Source of the DNA: an uncultured Pseudoflavonifractor sp.
GTDB taxonomy: Bacteria > Bacillota > Clostridia > Oscillospirales > Oscillospiraceae
Length of the DNA stretch: 64,000 nucleotides
Direction of reading: 5' to 3'
Assembly: GCF_944387275.1 (NCBI RefSeq)
Contig: NZ_CALXEG010000003.1
Location: 50,279-114,278, forward strand
Below are positions 32,199 through 44,000 of this stretch, piece by piece. Made by a program: the position numbers and the translations under genes. The first letter of the stretch is position 1. The number at the start of each line of letters is the position of its first letter. The notes under the pieces were generated by a model that made no database searches, was not told the DNA's origin, and saw nothing but the letters and a program-made list of their open reading frames with translations.

Positions 32199-32246
32199 AA
32201 AACACCCGGGACCCCTGTGTTTCCACAGAGGTCCCGGGTGTTTTTC
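32199..32246. terminator. bidirectional terminator
   Basis: A long stem (32199-32213 with 32230-32244, continued by CTGTG/CACAG) ending in a T run. It closes the padR operon and the convergent glgA. Confidence 0.85.
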
Positions 32247-32286
32247 TTCAGCCGGCCATATTCCGCCGGTCATCCGATCCGGCGCA

Positions 32287-34323
32287 TTACCAGGGCGTCA
32301 GCTCCAGGTACAGGTCCTTGTACTGCCGCGCCGAGTTCCCCCAGGACACATCCTTGGCCATGTCCCGCTGGACCACCTCGTCCCAGTGGTACCGGTTGGT
32401 GAAGTAGACGGTCTTGGCCCGGTTGATGGCGTCCAGAAGGAGTCCCGCCTCATAGCGGTCAAAGGTGAAGCCGTTGCCGTCGCCAGTGTACTCGTTGTAG
32501 GGCTCCACGGTGTCCTTCAGGCCGCCGGTCTCCCGGACAATAGGGATGGTGCCGTAGTGCATGGCGTTGAGCTGGGTCAGGCCGCAGGGCTCAAAGCGGG
32601 AGGGCACCATCAGGGCGTCCGCGCCCGCGTAGATCCGGTGGGCCCGCGCCTCGTCGTACTGGATGCAGGCGCTGAAGGTGCCCCGGTAGGTGTCCTCATA
32701 GTAGCGGAATGTGTCCTCATACTGCTTGTCGCCGGTGCCCAGCACCACCACCTGGGTGTTGCCGTCCAGCACCTGGGGAATGATGGCGCTGACCAGATCC
32801 AGGCCCTTCTGGTTGGTCAGGCGGGAGATCAGACCGATGACGAACTTGCCCTCGTCCTCCTCCAGGCCCAGCTCCTTCTGCAGGGCCAGCTTGTTCTCCA
32901 TCTTGTGGTCCAGCACATTGCCGAGGCCGTAATTGGCCGCCAGCGCGGGGTCGGTCTCCGGGTTCCACATGCCGTAGTCAATGCCGTTGACAATGCCTCT
33001 GAGCTTGCCGCTGTGGTAGCGCAGATGGCCCTCCAGCCGCTCGCCGTACTCAGCCGTCTGGATCTCATAGGCATAGGTGCCGCTGACGGTGGTGATGCGG
33101 TCGGCATAGGCCAGGCCGCCCTTGAGCATGTTGGCGTTCACCCAGTCCTGCTGCAGCGCGCCCATGTTGAACACCTCGTTGGGCAGCCCGGACCAGTACT
33201 GGATGGTGGGGATGTTGTAGATGCCCTGGAAGCGCAGGTTGTGGATGGTGAGGATGGACCGGGCGCGGCCCACAGGCGTATCCTTGAACAGGGTGCGCAG
33301 ATACACCGGCACAAGGCCCGCCTGCCAGTCGTGGCAGTGGATGATGTCGGGGATCCAGTTCATGTAGTTCAGCGCGGCCAGGGCGGCTTTGCTGAAGAAG
33401 CAGTATCTGGGAATGTCGTCCACCAGGTTGATATACGGATTGCCCGCGGAGAAGAACTCCTGATTGTCGATGAAGTCGTACACCACGCCGTCACAGATGT
33501 ACTCCATGATCCCCACGTAATAGTTGCGGTTGGTCATGCCCATGTCCATGTAGAACTCGCCGCGGTAGATCATCTTGTCCTGATATTCCTTGGGGATGCA
33601 GGCGTAGCGGGGCAGGATCACACGAACGTCACAGTTGAGCCGGACCAGCTCCCGGGGCAGCGCGTACATCACGTCGCCCAGGCCGCCCGTCTTGACGAAC
33701 GGGTGGCACTCCGAACCGATAAACGCCACACTCCGGCGGGGCAGATTAGAGATCTCGTACACAGGCGCAGCCTCCTCTACAGCAGAGATTGTTTCCTCCT
33801 TGACAGGGATGGCTTCTTTCACAGCAGGAGCCGCTTTTTCCGCGGCGGGCGCGGCCTTTTTCCGGGAGGCCGCCGTCTTCTTCCCCGTAGGTTCCTTCTT
33901 CTCCGGGGCGGGAGCCGCCTTCTTTCTGGAAGACGCCGTCTTCTTTGCAGCGGGCTTCTTCTCTTCCGCAGCAGGCGCGGCCTCAGGGGCAGGCGTTTCT
34001 TTTTCCTCAGCGGGCGCCGCCTCCTTTGCGGCAGGCTCCTTCTCTTCCACAACAGGCACGGTCTCAGCAGCCGGCGCTTCTTCCGCCTCCGCAGGCATCG
34101 CCTCCTTCGGGGCGGGCTCCTCGTTTTTCACAACAGGTATGGTCCCCGCCGCAACAGCAGCCTCTTTGTTCTCCGCAGCAGGCGCGGCCTCCGCCGCAAC
34201 GGACACAGCCGGTTCTTCAACAGGCGCCGTCTTTTTCGCAGCGGTCTCCTTTTCCACAGCCGGAGCGTCCGCTTTCTCTACTGCTGCTTCCTTTTTCGCG
34301 GGATTCGCCTTTTTTCGTGCCAT
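32287..34323 (-). CDS. glgA: glycogen synthase with a long low-complexity N-terminal extension
   Basis: ADP-glucose-type starch/glycogen synthase (GT5). The catalytic part begins near residue 205 (RRSVAFIGSECHPFVKTGGL) and has the KTGGLGDV substrate loop near 211-218, IIHCHDWQAGLVP, ISRLTNQKGLDL and the late SRFEPCGLTQLNAMHYG with the retaining-GT glutamate. It is about 478 aa long, as usual for GlgA. The first ~200 residues are unusual: Ala/Glu/Lys/Pro-rich with imperfect repeats such as KKTASSRKKAAPAPEKKEPT, like histone-H1 tails. ATG at 34323 follows AAGGAAGG. No other glg gene is nearby. The extension may bind polyanions or tether the enzyme; this is speculation. Confidence 0.88.
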   Translation of the reverse strand: MARKKANPAKKEAAVEKADAPAVEKETAAKKTAPVEEPAVSVAAEAAPAAENKEAAVAAGTIPVVKNEEPAPKEAMPAEAEEAPAAETVPVVEEKEPAAKEAAPAEEKETPAPEAAPAAEEKKPAAKKTASSRKKAAPAPEKKEPTGKKTAASRKKAAPAAEKAAPAVKEAIPVKEETISAVEEAAPVYEISNLPRRSVAFIGSECHPFVKTGGLGDVMYALPRELVRLNCDVRVILPRYACIPKEYQDKMIYRGEFYMDMGMTNRNYYVGIMEYICDGVVYDFIDNQEFFSAGNPYINLVDDIPRYCFFSKAALAALNYMNWIPDIIHCHDWQAGLVPVYLRTLFKDTPVGRARSILTIHNLRFQGIYNIPTIQYWSGLPNEVFNMGALQQDWVNANMLKGGLAYADRITTVSGTYAYEIQTAEYGERLEGHLRYHSGKLRGIVNGIDYGMWNPETDPALAANYGLGNVLDHKMENKLALQKELGLEEDEGKFVIGLISRLTNQKGLDLVSAIIPQVLDGNTQVVVLGTGDKQYEDTFRYYEDTYRGTFSACIQYDEARAHRIYAGADALMVPSRFEPCGLTQLNAMHYGTIPIVRETGGLKDTVEPYNEYTGDGNGFTFDRYEAGLLLDAINRAKTVYFTNRYHWDEVVQRDMAKDVSWGNSARQYKDLYLELTPW

Positions 34324-34461
34324 AATGGACCTTCCTTTCACATAGTGATGCTCGTTGGAGCCTTGTGGCTGCCTCCAACGGATGTGGAAGTAACGCTAAC
34401 CTTGGGGACAGGGGAGTCTCCTCAGCGGTGGGCGCGTCCCCCAGGCCGGTGTGATACCCCT

Positions 34462-34490
34462 AGTATACCAGCCCAGCCGTCAGAAGTCCA
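34462..34490 (-). promoter_or_regulatory. candidate glgA promoter
   Basis: On the minus strand, TGGACT (34490-34485), 17 bp, TATACT (34467-34462), about 140 nt before the start codon. Confidence 0.45.
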
Positions 34491-34576
34491 CCAGCCTTGC
34501 TGTCATTTTTGTCCATTTTCTTGCGCTTCTGCTTTTCCGTCCGTCCCGCCCTGGGCTCAGGTCCACGCTCCTCGAC

Positions 34577-34619
34577 AGAACAACCGCCAGACGGAGACGC
34601 TCCGTATGGCGGTTGTTCT
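34577..34619 (-). terminator. hairpin after the SLH protease gene
   Basis: A 13-bp stem (34577-34589 with 34607-34619) plus an inner ACGGA/TCCGT helix. The T-run on the minus strand is short, so termination may be weak. Confidence 0.6.
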
Positions 34620-34648
34620 CTGCTGTTCCTCCCCGCTTCCCGTGCAGG

Positions 34649-37600
34649 TTACCGCAGCAGTTGGATGGCGCGCTGGAAAATCGCCGCGGCCTCCGCCCGG
34701 GCGGCAGTGCCCGACGGGTCCAGAAGGCCCTCCGCTCTGCCGTTTATGACCCCTGTGCCCACGGCCCAAGCCATGGCCGTGCGGGCCCAGCCGGAGATGC
34801 TGCCGCTGTCCGCACAGTCCTCCAGGCATGCGCTGTCCGCCTTCGGAGCACTGCCGCTCCGGTATCCGGCGTAGCGGTAGAGGATGGCCGCCAGCTGCTC
34901 CCGGGTGACCGGGTCCTCAGGGCCGAAGGCGCCTTCGCCGTACCCGTTCATCACTCCGCTGGCCTGGGCCCAGTCCACCGCCTTGGCATAGTAGGCTCCC
35001 TCAGCCACATCTGCAAATTCCGCCCGGACAGAGCCCCCTTCCGGCTCCCCTTCCAGACGGTAGAGCATGGCGGCGATCATCCCCCGTGTGACTGTGCCGG
35101 CCGGAAGGAACCTGCCGCCGCTGCCCTCCATGATCCCGGCGGCGCACACGTATCCCACCGCGCCGTAGAACCAGTCTGTCTCCAGCACGTCGGAGAAGGG
35201 ATTGGCCCAGGCTTCCCCGGTGAGCACGATCACTCCCGTGCTGCCGATTTCCGCCGTGAGCGTGCCCTTCAGGGGGTCCCAACTGCTCTCCAGCGGCGTC
35301 AGTGCGCCATCCTCCGCCAGCAGGGCCATGCCCGGAACCACCGGGGACGTCTCCGCCTGGACCCAGGGCAGGGTCAGGACGGCGGCGCCGTCCAGCGCCT
35401 CCAGCGTCCGGCCGCCGGCCGACAGGCCAAAGGCGTACACCGGCCGGCCCGCTGCGGCGGTGCGCTGGGCGCCGGTCAGCTCCCCCGCCGGGCAGAGGGT
35501 GGCCGTCCAGCTGTTTTCTCCGGCAGCCCGGGCCAGCTGTGCAGTCAGTTGGGCGGAAAGCGCTGCGCTCCCCTCCGGCAGCCGAAGGGTCACGCCCTTG
35601 GTGAGGGCGGCTGTGTCCGTCCCTGTCAGGGTCACAGCCTCCACGCCCTCCACGCCGGACAGGTCCAGGCAGGCTTCCCCTGCGGCCAGTTTGTCCAGCT
35701 GCTCCGCGTCAAAGGTGAGCACCGCTGTGCCGTCGCTCAGCGCGTAGCGGAACGCACCGTCCGAAGATTCCAGCAGCTCCAGGTCCGGCTCCTCTGGCGG
35801 AGCCATTCCTCCGCCGGTTCCGCCTCCTCCGCCGATACTGCCGCCGCCGCTGGTTCCGCCTGTCCCCGGATCAGGGGGCGGCGTCACCGGTGTGGTGTCG
35901 GCGACGGTGACCGTCAGGGCCGCCTGCTTGGCCGCCTCGGTGCGGCCGTTGTCAAAGGTGAAGTACAGGGTGTGCTCACCTCTGCCCAGCCCCTTCAGCA
36001 GGGCATGGGTGAGGGTAATGTCACTGTCCGTCACAATATAGTCCGTCCCGGCGACCAGGGGTGTCTCCCCCGCCGCCCCGGTGAGACGGTTCCCGTACAG
36101 GCTCAGTCCCACGGTCACGCCGCCAGTCTGGGTGTACAGGTCGTAGGAGACAGCGGTCCGCTCCAGCCTGGCGTCGCTCACCGGCAGGGCGGCCACGGTC
36201 ACGGCCACGGTCACATCGCCGCTCGTCTCCCCGCCGCTGACGCCCCTGATAGCAAAGGTCACCGTCTGGCCGGCGGCCTCTGCGGTGGGCGTATAGGTCA
36301 GCGTACTGCCCGACAGCTCCACCGTGCCCAGGCCGGGGTCGGCAGAGCACTCATAGGACGCGGCCCCGGTGAACCAGCCGGACACGTCCGCCGTATAGGG
36401 CTGGGCCGCGGTCAGGCCGTCCAGGGAGGTGGGGGCGGCAGCCCCGGTCTGCTCCTCCTGTCCCTCGGCCACCGCCGGAGGCTCCGGCTCTGGCTCCTGC
36501 CGCGCCGACCAGCCCGCATAGAGGGTCACAGCGCCCACGCTGCCTGCCGGAATGGCGGTCACCGGTGTGCCGGTGCACTCCGCCGTCTGATACCAGCCGG
36601 TAAAGTCGTACCCCTCCCGGACAGGGGTGGGCAGGACCACCTGATCCCCCTCACCGATCTGGTAGGCGTCCGACCAGCTGCCTTCAGCGGGCAGGGTGCC
36701 CTCGCCGCATTCATAGGTGATGGGCTGGTCGGCGGTCAGGGCCCGGACAAAGGCGGCCGCTGAGAGGCTGCCCCAGCCGTAGCCGGTGTCATACCCCGTC
36801 TCGCCGCCGTCGGTCACGCTGGCCTTCAGCAGGGTACGGAAGCCGCCGTTGTCAATGGCGCCGTCCGCCTGCTTGGCGAGGGCGGCCATGGCGGACACCA
36901 TGGGCGCGGCCATAGAGGTGCCGCTGTCCGAGCGGTAGGCGTCCCCGGCAGTGTAGCCGATGCCCCGGATGTCCACTGCCGGAGCGGTGAGGAACACGCT
37001 GTCGTTGCGCTGGGATTTGGCGTACACGCCGCCGTCCCGGTCCACGCCGCCCACGCCGATGACGCAGTCAAAAGCGGCGGGATAGCGGTATACGCTGCTG
37101 CCGTCATTGCCCGCAGCGGCCACCAGGATAATCCCCTGGGCCGCCGCCTTTTCCAGCACGGGCTCCAGAATGGCCAGACTGTCGGCGTTGGTGCCGCCGA
37201 AACTCATGTTGATCACGTCCACATCCCGGTCAACAGCGTACTCAATGGCGCTGAGGATGGTGGACACGCTGCCGCTGCCGGCGGTGGTGGTACCGTTGTC
37301 GCTGGAGGCAAAGCAGCGCAGCGCCAGCAGTTCCACCCCGTCGGCCAGACCGGCCACGCCCACGCCGTTGTCCGTCCGGGCTGCCAGGATGCCCGAGACC
37401 AGGCTGCCGTGGCCGGTGGCATCCGCCCAGTCCGCCGTGTCCCCATAGCCCTCGGCGCCCAGGAAGTTGTACCCGGCCACGCGGGCGTAGTCCAGGTCCT
37501 CGTGGCCCTGCACCAGCCCTGAGTCGATGACCGCCACAGTGACGCCGCTGCCGTCCAGGCCGGAGGCCCAGACCTCCTCCATGCCCAGGGCGTCCAGATA

Positions 37601-37939
37601 CCACTGCTCCCCGGCCAGCGGGTCCCCCGGAGTGGTTTCTGTCCCCGGTTCTCCGCCGGAGAGAAGCTCCAGGTCCGCATCGGGCACGGCCTCCTCCACC
37701 AGCCCCGCGTCCAGCCAGGGCCTCAGGTCCTCCAGACTGTCCGCCGTGTAGTACCCCTGGGCGTAGGGCACCGGCCTGACACCCTCCGCCGCGCTCAGCG
37801 GCATGACGGCGGTCTCCTGTACGCGGAATACATAGCCGGTGTGGTCCCCGTCCTTCTCACCCGCGGCCGCCCCAGGGGCCCACAGGGTCAGCCCCAGGGC
37901 GGCGCACAGGACGGCAGACAGCAGGCGGCGTTTTTTCAT
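34649..37939 (-). CDS. SLH-anchored subtilisin-like serine protease (1096 aa)
   Basis: Exported S8 protease. The signal peptide is residues 1-26. The catalytic triad is D139 (AVIDSG), H177 (GHGSLVSG) and S342 (SGTSMAAP), with oxyanion N278 (AAGNDG). A Listeria-Bacteroides type repeat (YDFTGWYQTAECTGTPVTAI) follows near 455-500, then Ig-like domains, a Gly/Ser/Pro linker near 705-730, and three SLH domains at the C-terminus (about 910-1090; PFSDVLETDWFYGAVGYVCA is the first). There is no obvious prodomain beyond residues 27-115, which may serve as one. It lies 75 nt after the giant surface-protein gene on the same strand, so it may mature or shed that protein. Confidence 0.9.
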   Translation of the reverse strand: MKKRRLLSAVLCAALGLTLWAPGAAAGEKDGDHTGYVFRVQETAVMPLSAAEGVRPVPYAQGYYTADSLEDLRPWLDAGLVEEAVPDADLELLSGGEPGTETTPGDPLAGEQWYLDALGMEEVWASGLDGSGVTVAVIDSGLVQGHEDLDYARVAGYNFLGAEGYGDTADWADATGHGSLVSGILAARTDNGVGVAGLADGVELLALRCFASSDNGTTTAGSGSVSTILSAIEYAVDRDVDVINMSFGGTNADSLAILEPVLEKAAAQGIILVAAAGNDGSSVYRYPAAFDCVIGVGGVDRDGGVYAKSQRNDSVFLTAPAVDIRGIGYTAGDAYRSDSGTSMAAPMVSAMAALAKQADGAIDNGGFRTLLKASVTDGGETGYDTGYGWGSLSAAAFVRALTADQPITYECGEGTLPAEGSWSDAYQIGEGDQVVLPTPVREGYDFTGWYQTAECTGTPVTAIPAGSVGAVTLYAGWSARQEPEPEPPAVAEGQEEQTGAAAPTSLDGLTAAQPYTADVSGWFTGAASYECSADPGLGTVELSGSTLTYTPTAEAAGQTVTFAIRGVSGGETSGDVTVAVTVAALPVSDARLERTAVSYDLYTQTGGVTVGLSLYGNRLTGAAGETPLVAGTDYIVTDSDITLTHALLKGLGRGEHTLYFTFDNGRTEAAKQAALTVTVADTTPVTPPPDPGTGGTSGGGSIGGGGGTGGGMAPPEEPDLELLESSDGAFRYALSDGTAVLTFDAEQLDKLAAGEACLDLSGVEGVEAVTLTGTDTAALTKGVTLRLPEGSAALSAQLTAQLARAAGENSWTATLCPAGELTGAQRTAAAGRPVYAFGLSAGGRTLEALDGAAVLTLPWVQAETSPVVPGMALLAEDGALTPLESSWDPLKGTLTAEIGSTGVIVLTGEAWANPFSDVLETDWFYGAVGYVCAAGIMEGSGGRFLPAGTVTRGMIAAMLYRLEGEPEGGSVRAEFADVAEGAYYAKAVDWAQASGVMNGYGEGAFGPEDPVTREQLAAILYRYAGYRSGSAPKADSACLEDCADSGSISGWARTAMAWAVGTGVINGRAEGLLDPSGTAARAEAAAIFQRAIQLLR

Positions 37940-37966
37940 TGTCCTCGCTCCTTCCCGGAATATGCC

Positions 37967-38003
37967 TTTGGCGGGAAGCGCCGCTGGGACGCCTCCCGCC
38001 GAA
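37967..38003 (-). other. hairpin between the giant gene and the protease gene
   Basis: A 14-bp stem with one mismatch (37967-37980 with 37990-38003) and no T-tract. It may tune read-through or stabilise mRNA ends within one operon. Confidence 0.5.
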
Positions 38004-38014
38004 GGGTCATATGG

Positions 38015-41000
38015 TCAGATGTTGGTCAGAATGGCGGTGATCAGCCGCTGGAACACAGCGGCCACCTCCGCGCGGGATGCATTGTTCTTGGGCAGGAAGG
38101 CGCCGGTATCCGAGCCCTCCACAATGCCCAGCTGCCGGAAGCGCTCCACCGCGTCCCTGGCCCAGTCGCTCACCTGGTCCTCGTCGGGGAAGGCCGCCGG
38201 GTTCTCCCGCTGGGGCAGCTCCTTGCCGTCGCTGTCCAGATAGCGGGCCAGCATGGTGCACAGCTGCTCCCGGGTGATGGGGTCGTCCGGCGCAAACCGG
38301 CCGCCGCCTACGCCCTGGACCACGCCGTTCTCCGCCGCCCAGGCCACATAGGGCCCGTACCAGCTGTCGGCGTCCACGTCGGAGAAGGCGCTCTCGCCGC
38401 TGTAATCCGCCGGGTCGATGCCGGTCAGACGGCCCAGCACAGTCACCAGCATGGAGCGGGTCATGGTGCCGCTGGGGTCGAACCTGCCCTCGCCCACGCC
38501 CCGGAACAGATCCCGGGCCGACACGAAGGAGATGGCGTCCAGGCCCCAGAAGCCCTCAGGCACGTCGGAGAAGTTCTCCGCCGCCTTCACGATCTCGTAC
38601 TCGCCCACGGCGGAGGCCACATAGTAGACCTTGCCGGGCGTCACCAGGCTCCAGGCCACCGGGTGGGCCGTCCCATCCGCTCCGGTGTACTGCACCAGAT
38701 ATCCGCCGTCCTGAGGCAGGTCCGGGAAGGGCATCAGCATCTCCATGATGTCGTCCCCTTCGCCCAGGGTTCCGGCGGGGATCAGAACCTCCATCTCGCT
38801 GCTGTATGCCAGGATGTCCAGCTCCCCGTTGTCCTGAAGGAGCTGTCTCTCCGCCGCGTCGCTCAGCTCCTTCTGGTAGGGCAGGAACTGGACCTTCACC
38901 AGGCCGTTCTCCCGGTCGTAGCGCAGGTCGGAGGTCTCGATCTTGCTGGAGATGTAGGTGTGCTCCACCCCCACCTCCACCAGCATGGTGGCGGCGTTGT
39001 CCCAGAGGCTCTCATCCGCCGCATAGGCCCCGTCGGCCTTGGCCTCCAGCTCGGCCTTACGGGTGGTATAGGCCGTCTCAGCCGCGGTCAGGGCCGCATC
39101 GGCGGCGGTCTTCTCCGCCTGGGCCTCGGTCTCGGCCTGCTGCCGGGCAAACTCGGCAACCGCCGCGTCATAGGCGTCCTTTTCTGCGCCGTCGGCGTAT
39201 TCTGTGTCAGCCCATGCCGTCAGCAGGGTCTGGATATCGCTGTTGATTAGGGCCATGTACTGATTCCAGGCATCGGTCTGTTCCTGCGCGGTGCCGGCCG
39301 TCTGCCAGGCCTGGAGCGCCTCGTTGATCCGCCGGACCTTTGCATCCGCAGCGTCGCTCAGGCCGCTCTCGGTCAGGCCGGCCTCCGCCGCCTCCGCCCG
39401 GGCCCGGGCTGCCAGGAAGTCCTGGTAGAGGGTGATAAGCGCCTGCATCTCCGCCGCGGTCACGCCCTCCATGGCGCGGACCGCAACCTGATACCAGCCG
39501 GTGTGCAGGCCGTTGAAGACGCTGGTGGACAGGGAGCCGGAGGCCAGATCGGAGGTCTGCCAGGCGGGCGTGTTCCAGCCGGCCTCCGCCGGGTATTCCT
39601 CGGGGTCCAGCGCGGCGGTCAGCTCATCCACGGGCAGGAGCTGGGGCTCCTCTCCCTCCGTGGGGGCCTCCACCGGCCGGATCAGGAACTGATAGGTGCC
39701 GAAGTTCAGGCGGCCGTAGGCGGCGTTCACGGTGATACTGCCGTCCCAGTTCACGTTGTACTCCGGCGTGCTCTCAGCGGTCATGACGATGGCCTGATCG
39801 TCCACCGTTATGGCCCGCTGGATGGTCACGTCCCCGTTGCGCCTGTCGTTGGCGTCCCGGATGAGCAGGACATAGCCGCCGGGCTCCAGATTCTCAAAGC
39901 TGGTGCTGCCGGTGATCTCCTTCCAGCCGGCGTCGTTTGCCTCCGCCATGGCCCCGTTCTTCCAGTCGGCCATGGCCTGGGCCTCCCGCTGGGCCAGGGC
40001 GGCGTTCAGCTCCTCCTCCGGCATGACGGCGTTGGGGTCGTCAGGCTGGGCGTCCGGGTTCTGCTCGAAATAGTCCTTCTTATACTCGTCCAGCAGCTCC
40101 TGCCGCACGGCCTCGGCGTCAAAGATATCCTTCTCCGCCGTGAGCAGTGCCTCATAGCGGCCCGCGTACACATTGCTCTCCGGGGTGCTCTTGGTCCCGT
40201 CGTAGACGCCGCCGGTGAAGCCGGCGGGGTCCACGGTGACCGCGCCGTTGTTCCGGGCCTGGTTCCAGGAGTGGGTGACGGTCCAGAAGTCCTCGTCCGC
40301 CGTCTGAATGGGCAGGCCGGGCACGGTCAGGGTTTGGGCGGTCTCATGTCCGGCCGCGTCCTTGCCGGTGAGGGTGTAGCTGCCGCCGTACAGGATGTCC
40401 AGGGTGCCGCCCACAGCGGTACGGCCAATCATCTCCGATTCAAATACGCTGTACCCGTTGATGGCCGCCTCAGTGATGGGAGACAGATCGGGGCTGGACT
40501 TGGTGATGCTCCAGGCCAGGGTCGTGCCGTTCTGCATCACAGACAGGCTGGACACAGGCAGGTCGGTATCCACTCTGCTCATCTCCAGCACCACCTGGCT
40601 CCAGCTGCCGTCCGCAGCCGCGGCACGGACCAGATAGAAGCCGTTGGCCTTGGCGTCAAAGGAATCCGTGGTGCCCTCGTTGGGCTGCAGGGAAGTGAGC
40701 GCCAGCTCGCTGCCCCCCTCCGCCGTCTCACGGACGGTGATGCGCTGGGCGCTGTACGTCACATCAGGCGTGGCAGACGCCCCCTTCACCACCACGGTGT
40801 CCTTGTCGGTCACGTACTCCGAGTCACCCATGGGGCTGGCGCTGCCGTTTTTGTAGAAAGCCGCGCTCACGTCGGGTGCGGTGCTCACAGTGCCGCCGGT
40901 CACGGTGGTGTTGAACCAGTCCACTGTGATCGACTGGGTGGTGCGGTTGCCCGCGGTGTCCATGGCCTCCACATTCAGCCTGCCGTTCTCCGCGACCGTC

Positions 41001-44000
41001 ACACGGGCCGACCAGAAGCCGTCGGCGCGCCTGGTGATGTCGGGCGTCTCGCCGTTCACCGTCAGGGTGGCCAGACTGCCGTCGTCCAGGACGTAGAGGG
41101 TCAGCTCCACGCTCTCCCCGCCCGCCTTCAGGGACGCGGTGTCCGGGAAGCTGCGGGCCCAGAAGAGATGGGGCGCGGTGGCGTCGGAGGTGGGCACCGG
41201 CGTCTCGCCGTTCACATAGTGCTCCACGATCACGTCAATATCAGCGGTGGGGTCGGTGTCGCCGCTGGCCAGCACGGTGACGGTCACCGTGTGGGTCTGG
41301 CCCAGATTGCCGAAATAGACGTTCGCTTTTTCGCTGCCGCCCCCGCAGGTGATGTCCACAGCCCGGAAGCCGGGGTAGGTGCTGCTCACCCTGAGCTTTC
41401 CGTTGAAGTTGAAGTCGATGGACTCCGCCACAGTGTCAAAGGTGAAGCTGGCGCCCACCTTGCCGTTGGACAGGTTGGACAGGTAGGGCCGGACCGCGCT
41501 CTCGCCGGTGCCCCAGGTGGCGATGTCGCCGTTGAAGCTCCAGTCCTGGCTGCCCACGGCGGCGCTCTCGTCGTACGCGCTGCCGTCGGCATTGTAGAAG
41601 GTGAAGAGCCCGTTGTCCCGGAAGACGTTGATGCCCTCGCCTGCCGCGGTGACCTCATAGGCGATGGAGTGGATGGTGTTGGTGGCCTGGTCCTTGATCT
41701 CCAGGACGCCGGTGCCCTCACGGGAGGGCGCGATGACCAGCACGCCCTCGGTGTTGCCCGTACCGGCGGAGGCCGTCTGCTGGTAGTAGAGCACGCCCAG
41801 GCACTTGGCGCCGCCCTGGGTATCGGGCACCTCGGTCACCTGGATGGCCGGAGCCTCGCCGGTGCTGGTGGCCACGGACACGGGCAGGCGCATGGTGTTG
41901 CCCATGGCCAGGGTGACCTTGTCGGCGGTGTCAAAGTAGGTCTTGTGCTCCACCGCCGCCAAGCGGCTGTTGTTGTCCCCATTGTACTCGCCGTGGTCGG
42001 CGGTGATGAGGCCGCTGGCGTCACGGGAGAGCACGGCGGAGGACTTGGCGAAGATCTCCACCCGGATGTTCAGGCTGCCGGTCTCAGCGCCCTGATAGAC
42101 CGTGGGCGGTACTGTGATGGTGCCCGACACCGTGCGGCCCTTGTTGGTGCCGATGTCGTCGCCGTCCTCGGCGTTGTTCAGCCGCAGGATGCCGCTCCGG
42201 GCGTCTGCGCTGTCGTCCGCCAGGGTGACCAGGTCCTGCTGCCTGGAGACGGTCAGGGTGTTGTTGGTGATGTCCAGGGGCGTGTAGACCGGGTTGTTGT
42301 TCTCGTCCCGGCCGCTCTCGTAGCTGAACTGGACGTATACGTCCTCCGCCGTGGCGCTGCCCCGGTTGCCCACCTGGAAGTCCACGTCCAGGACGGTGTT
42401 GCCGGCTGCATCCACACTGGCAGAGGAGATGCGGAAGGACTCAAAGCCCAGCTCCGGCCTGTCCGCCACGGTCAGCACCACATTGGTGTCGCCGCTGAAG
42501 GCGCCGTCGGCAAAGTAGTCCTTGTCCTCCGACACGGCGAAGTAGAAGGTGCTGCCCTTGGGCAGATCCGTGCTCAGCGCGTCGCAGGTGCCGGTGAGCT
42601 TGACGGTCTGCCCGGCTGTGATGTTCTCCGTAATCTCCCAGGTGGCCAGGGCCACAGGATCACCGCTGCCGGTGTTCAGCATCAGTTTGACGGTGATGGG
42701 GTTGGCCTCGCTGCCCCGCAGGCCCACGTCGCCGATGTTCTGGAAGGAGCCGTTGACCTCCAGCACGCTGCCCGCGGTGAAGTCATACTGGGCGAAGGTC
42801 AGGCTGGCGTTGCCCATCTCCTGCCGGCCCACGCCGTAGCTGATGGCGTAGATGCCGGTGCCCGGCTTTTTGCTGTAAGTCCCCTGCTCATATTTGCTCT
42901 GGGCCGCCTCATCGCCCTCGGGAATGATGACGGTGTGCTGGCCGCTGTCGTCCTGGTAGGTGTACTCCATGAGGTGGGTGGTGACCCCTCGGGTGAGCAC
43001 CAGCAGGGTGCCATCCTTGCCCTCGGTCTCGGGCTGGCCCAGGGCGATCTGCAGGTCGGAGAAGATGAACTGGTCCATGCCGCCGCCCTGATAGCCGGAC
43101 AGCTTGCCCAGATAGGCCTGTTCGGTCTCCTCGGCGCTCCAGTCGCTGACCGCCGCGTCCTCGTACACCTGCATGTAGTTCATGGCCAGCATGGTGCCCT
43201 CGCCCCAGGTCTGGGACTTGGGGTCCCACTTGGCCAGATACAGGGCGTTGTTGGTGGTGCCGTCCACATTGGACACATAGACGGCGGAGATGTTGCCCGC
43301 GCCGTCGGCGCCGATGGTCACCTCGGCCCGGCCGGTGGCATCGGCGGTGACCTCGTCCATCTGGCCGTCGCCGTCGGTATCCGCGCCCGTCTGCTTCTCC
43401 GGCTGGAAGAAGGGGATGATGGAGCCGGTGTGGTCCTCCCCGGCGATGCTCTCCAGAGAGGCCTGGGGGATGACATAGGTAGAGCCGTTCATCTCAAAGA
43501 GCAGGAAGGCCTCCGTGCTGTCGGCCAGGGTGGAGAAGTCCTCCTCCGCGCCGGTCAGGCCGCCCAGCTTGCCGCTGAGGAACTGGAGGTTGGCGAAGTA
43601 GGGGTCCTGACTGGCGGTGCTGAGGGCGCTGTTCTGATAGACGCCGTCCCTGCTGTTGTCGCTGTCGCAGTCCACCAGGGTGCGCAGCAGCAGGGCTTCG
43701 CCCCAGGTGGGCTCGCCGCCGTCGGCGGGCACCGTCAGGGTCTGGAGGTAGAGCCGCTTGGTGGTGATCATGTCGGCCGCCGCCGCGCTGTCGTCGATGA
43801 TATTGCCGCTGGCGTTGACATAGCTCTGCTGGCTGGTGGTGTAGGCCACATAGCACACGCCGTTGATCTCGGTGATCTCCATGTTGTCCAGAACCTCGCC
43901 GGGCTGCGTGGCGGGCACCACGGTCACCTCTTTCCCGTCCACAACGGCGTGGAGCTCGGTGGACTGGCCGTAGGCGTCCCAGATGCCCTTCTGATAGGCC

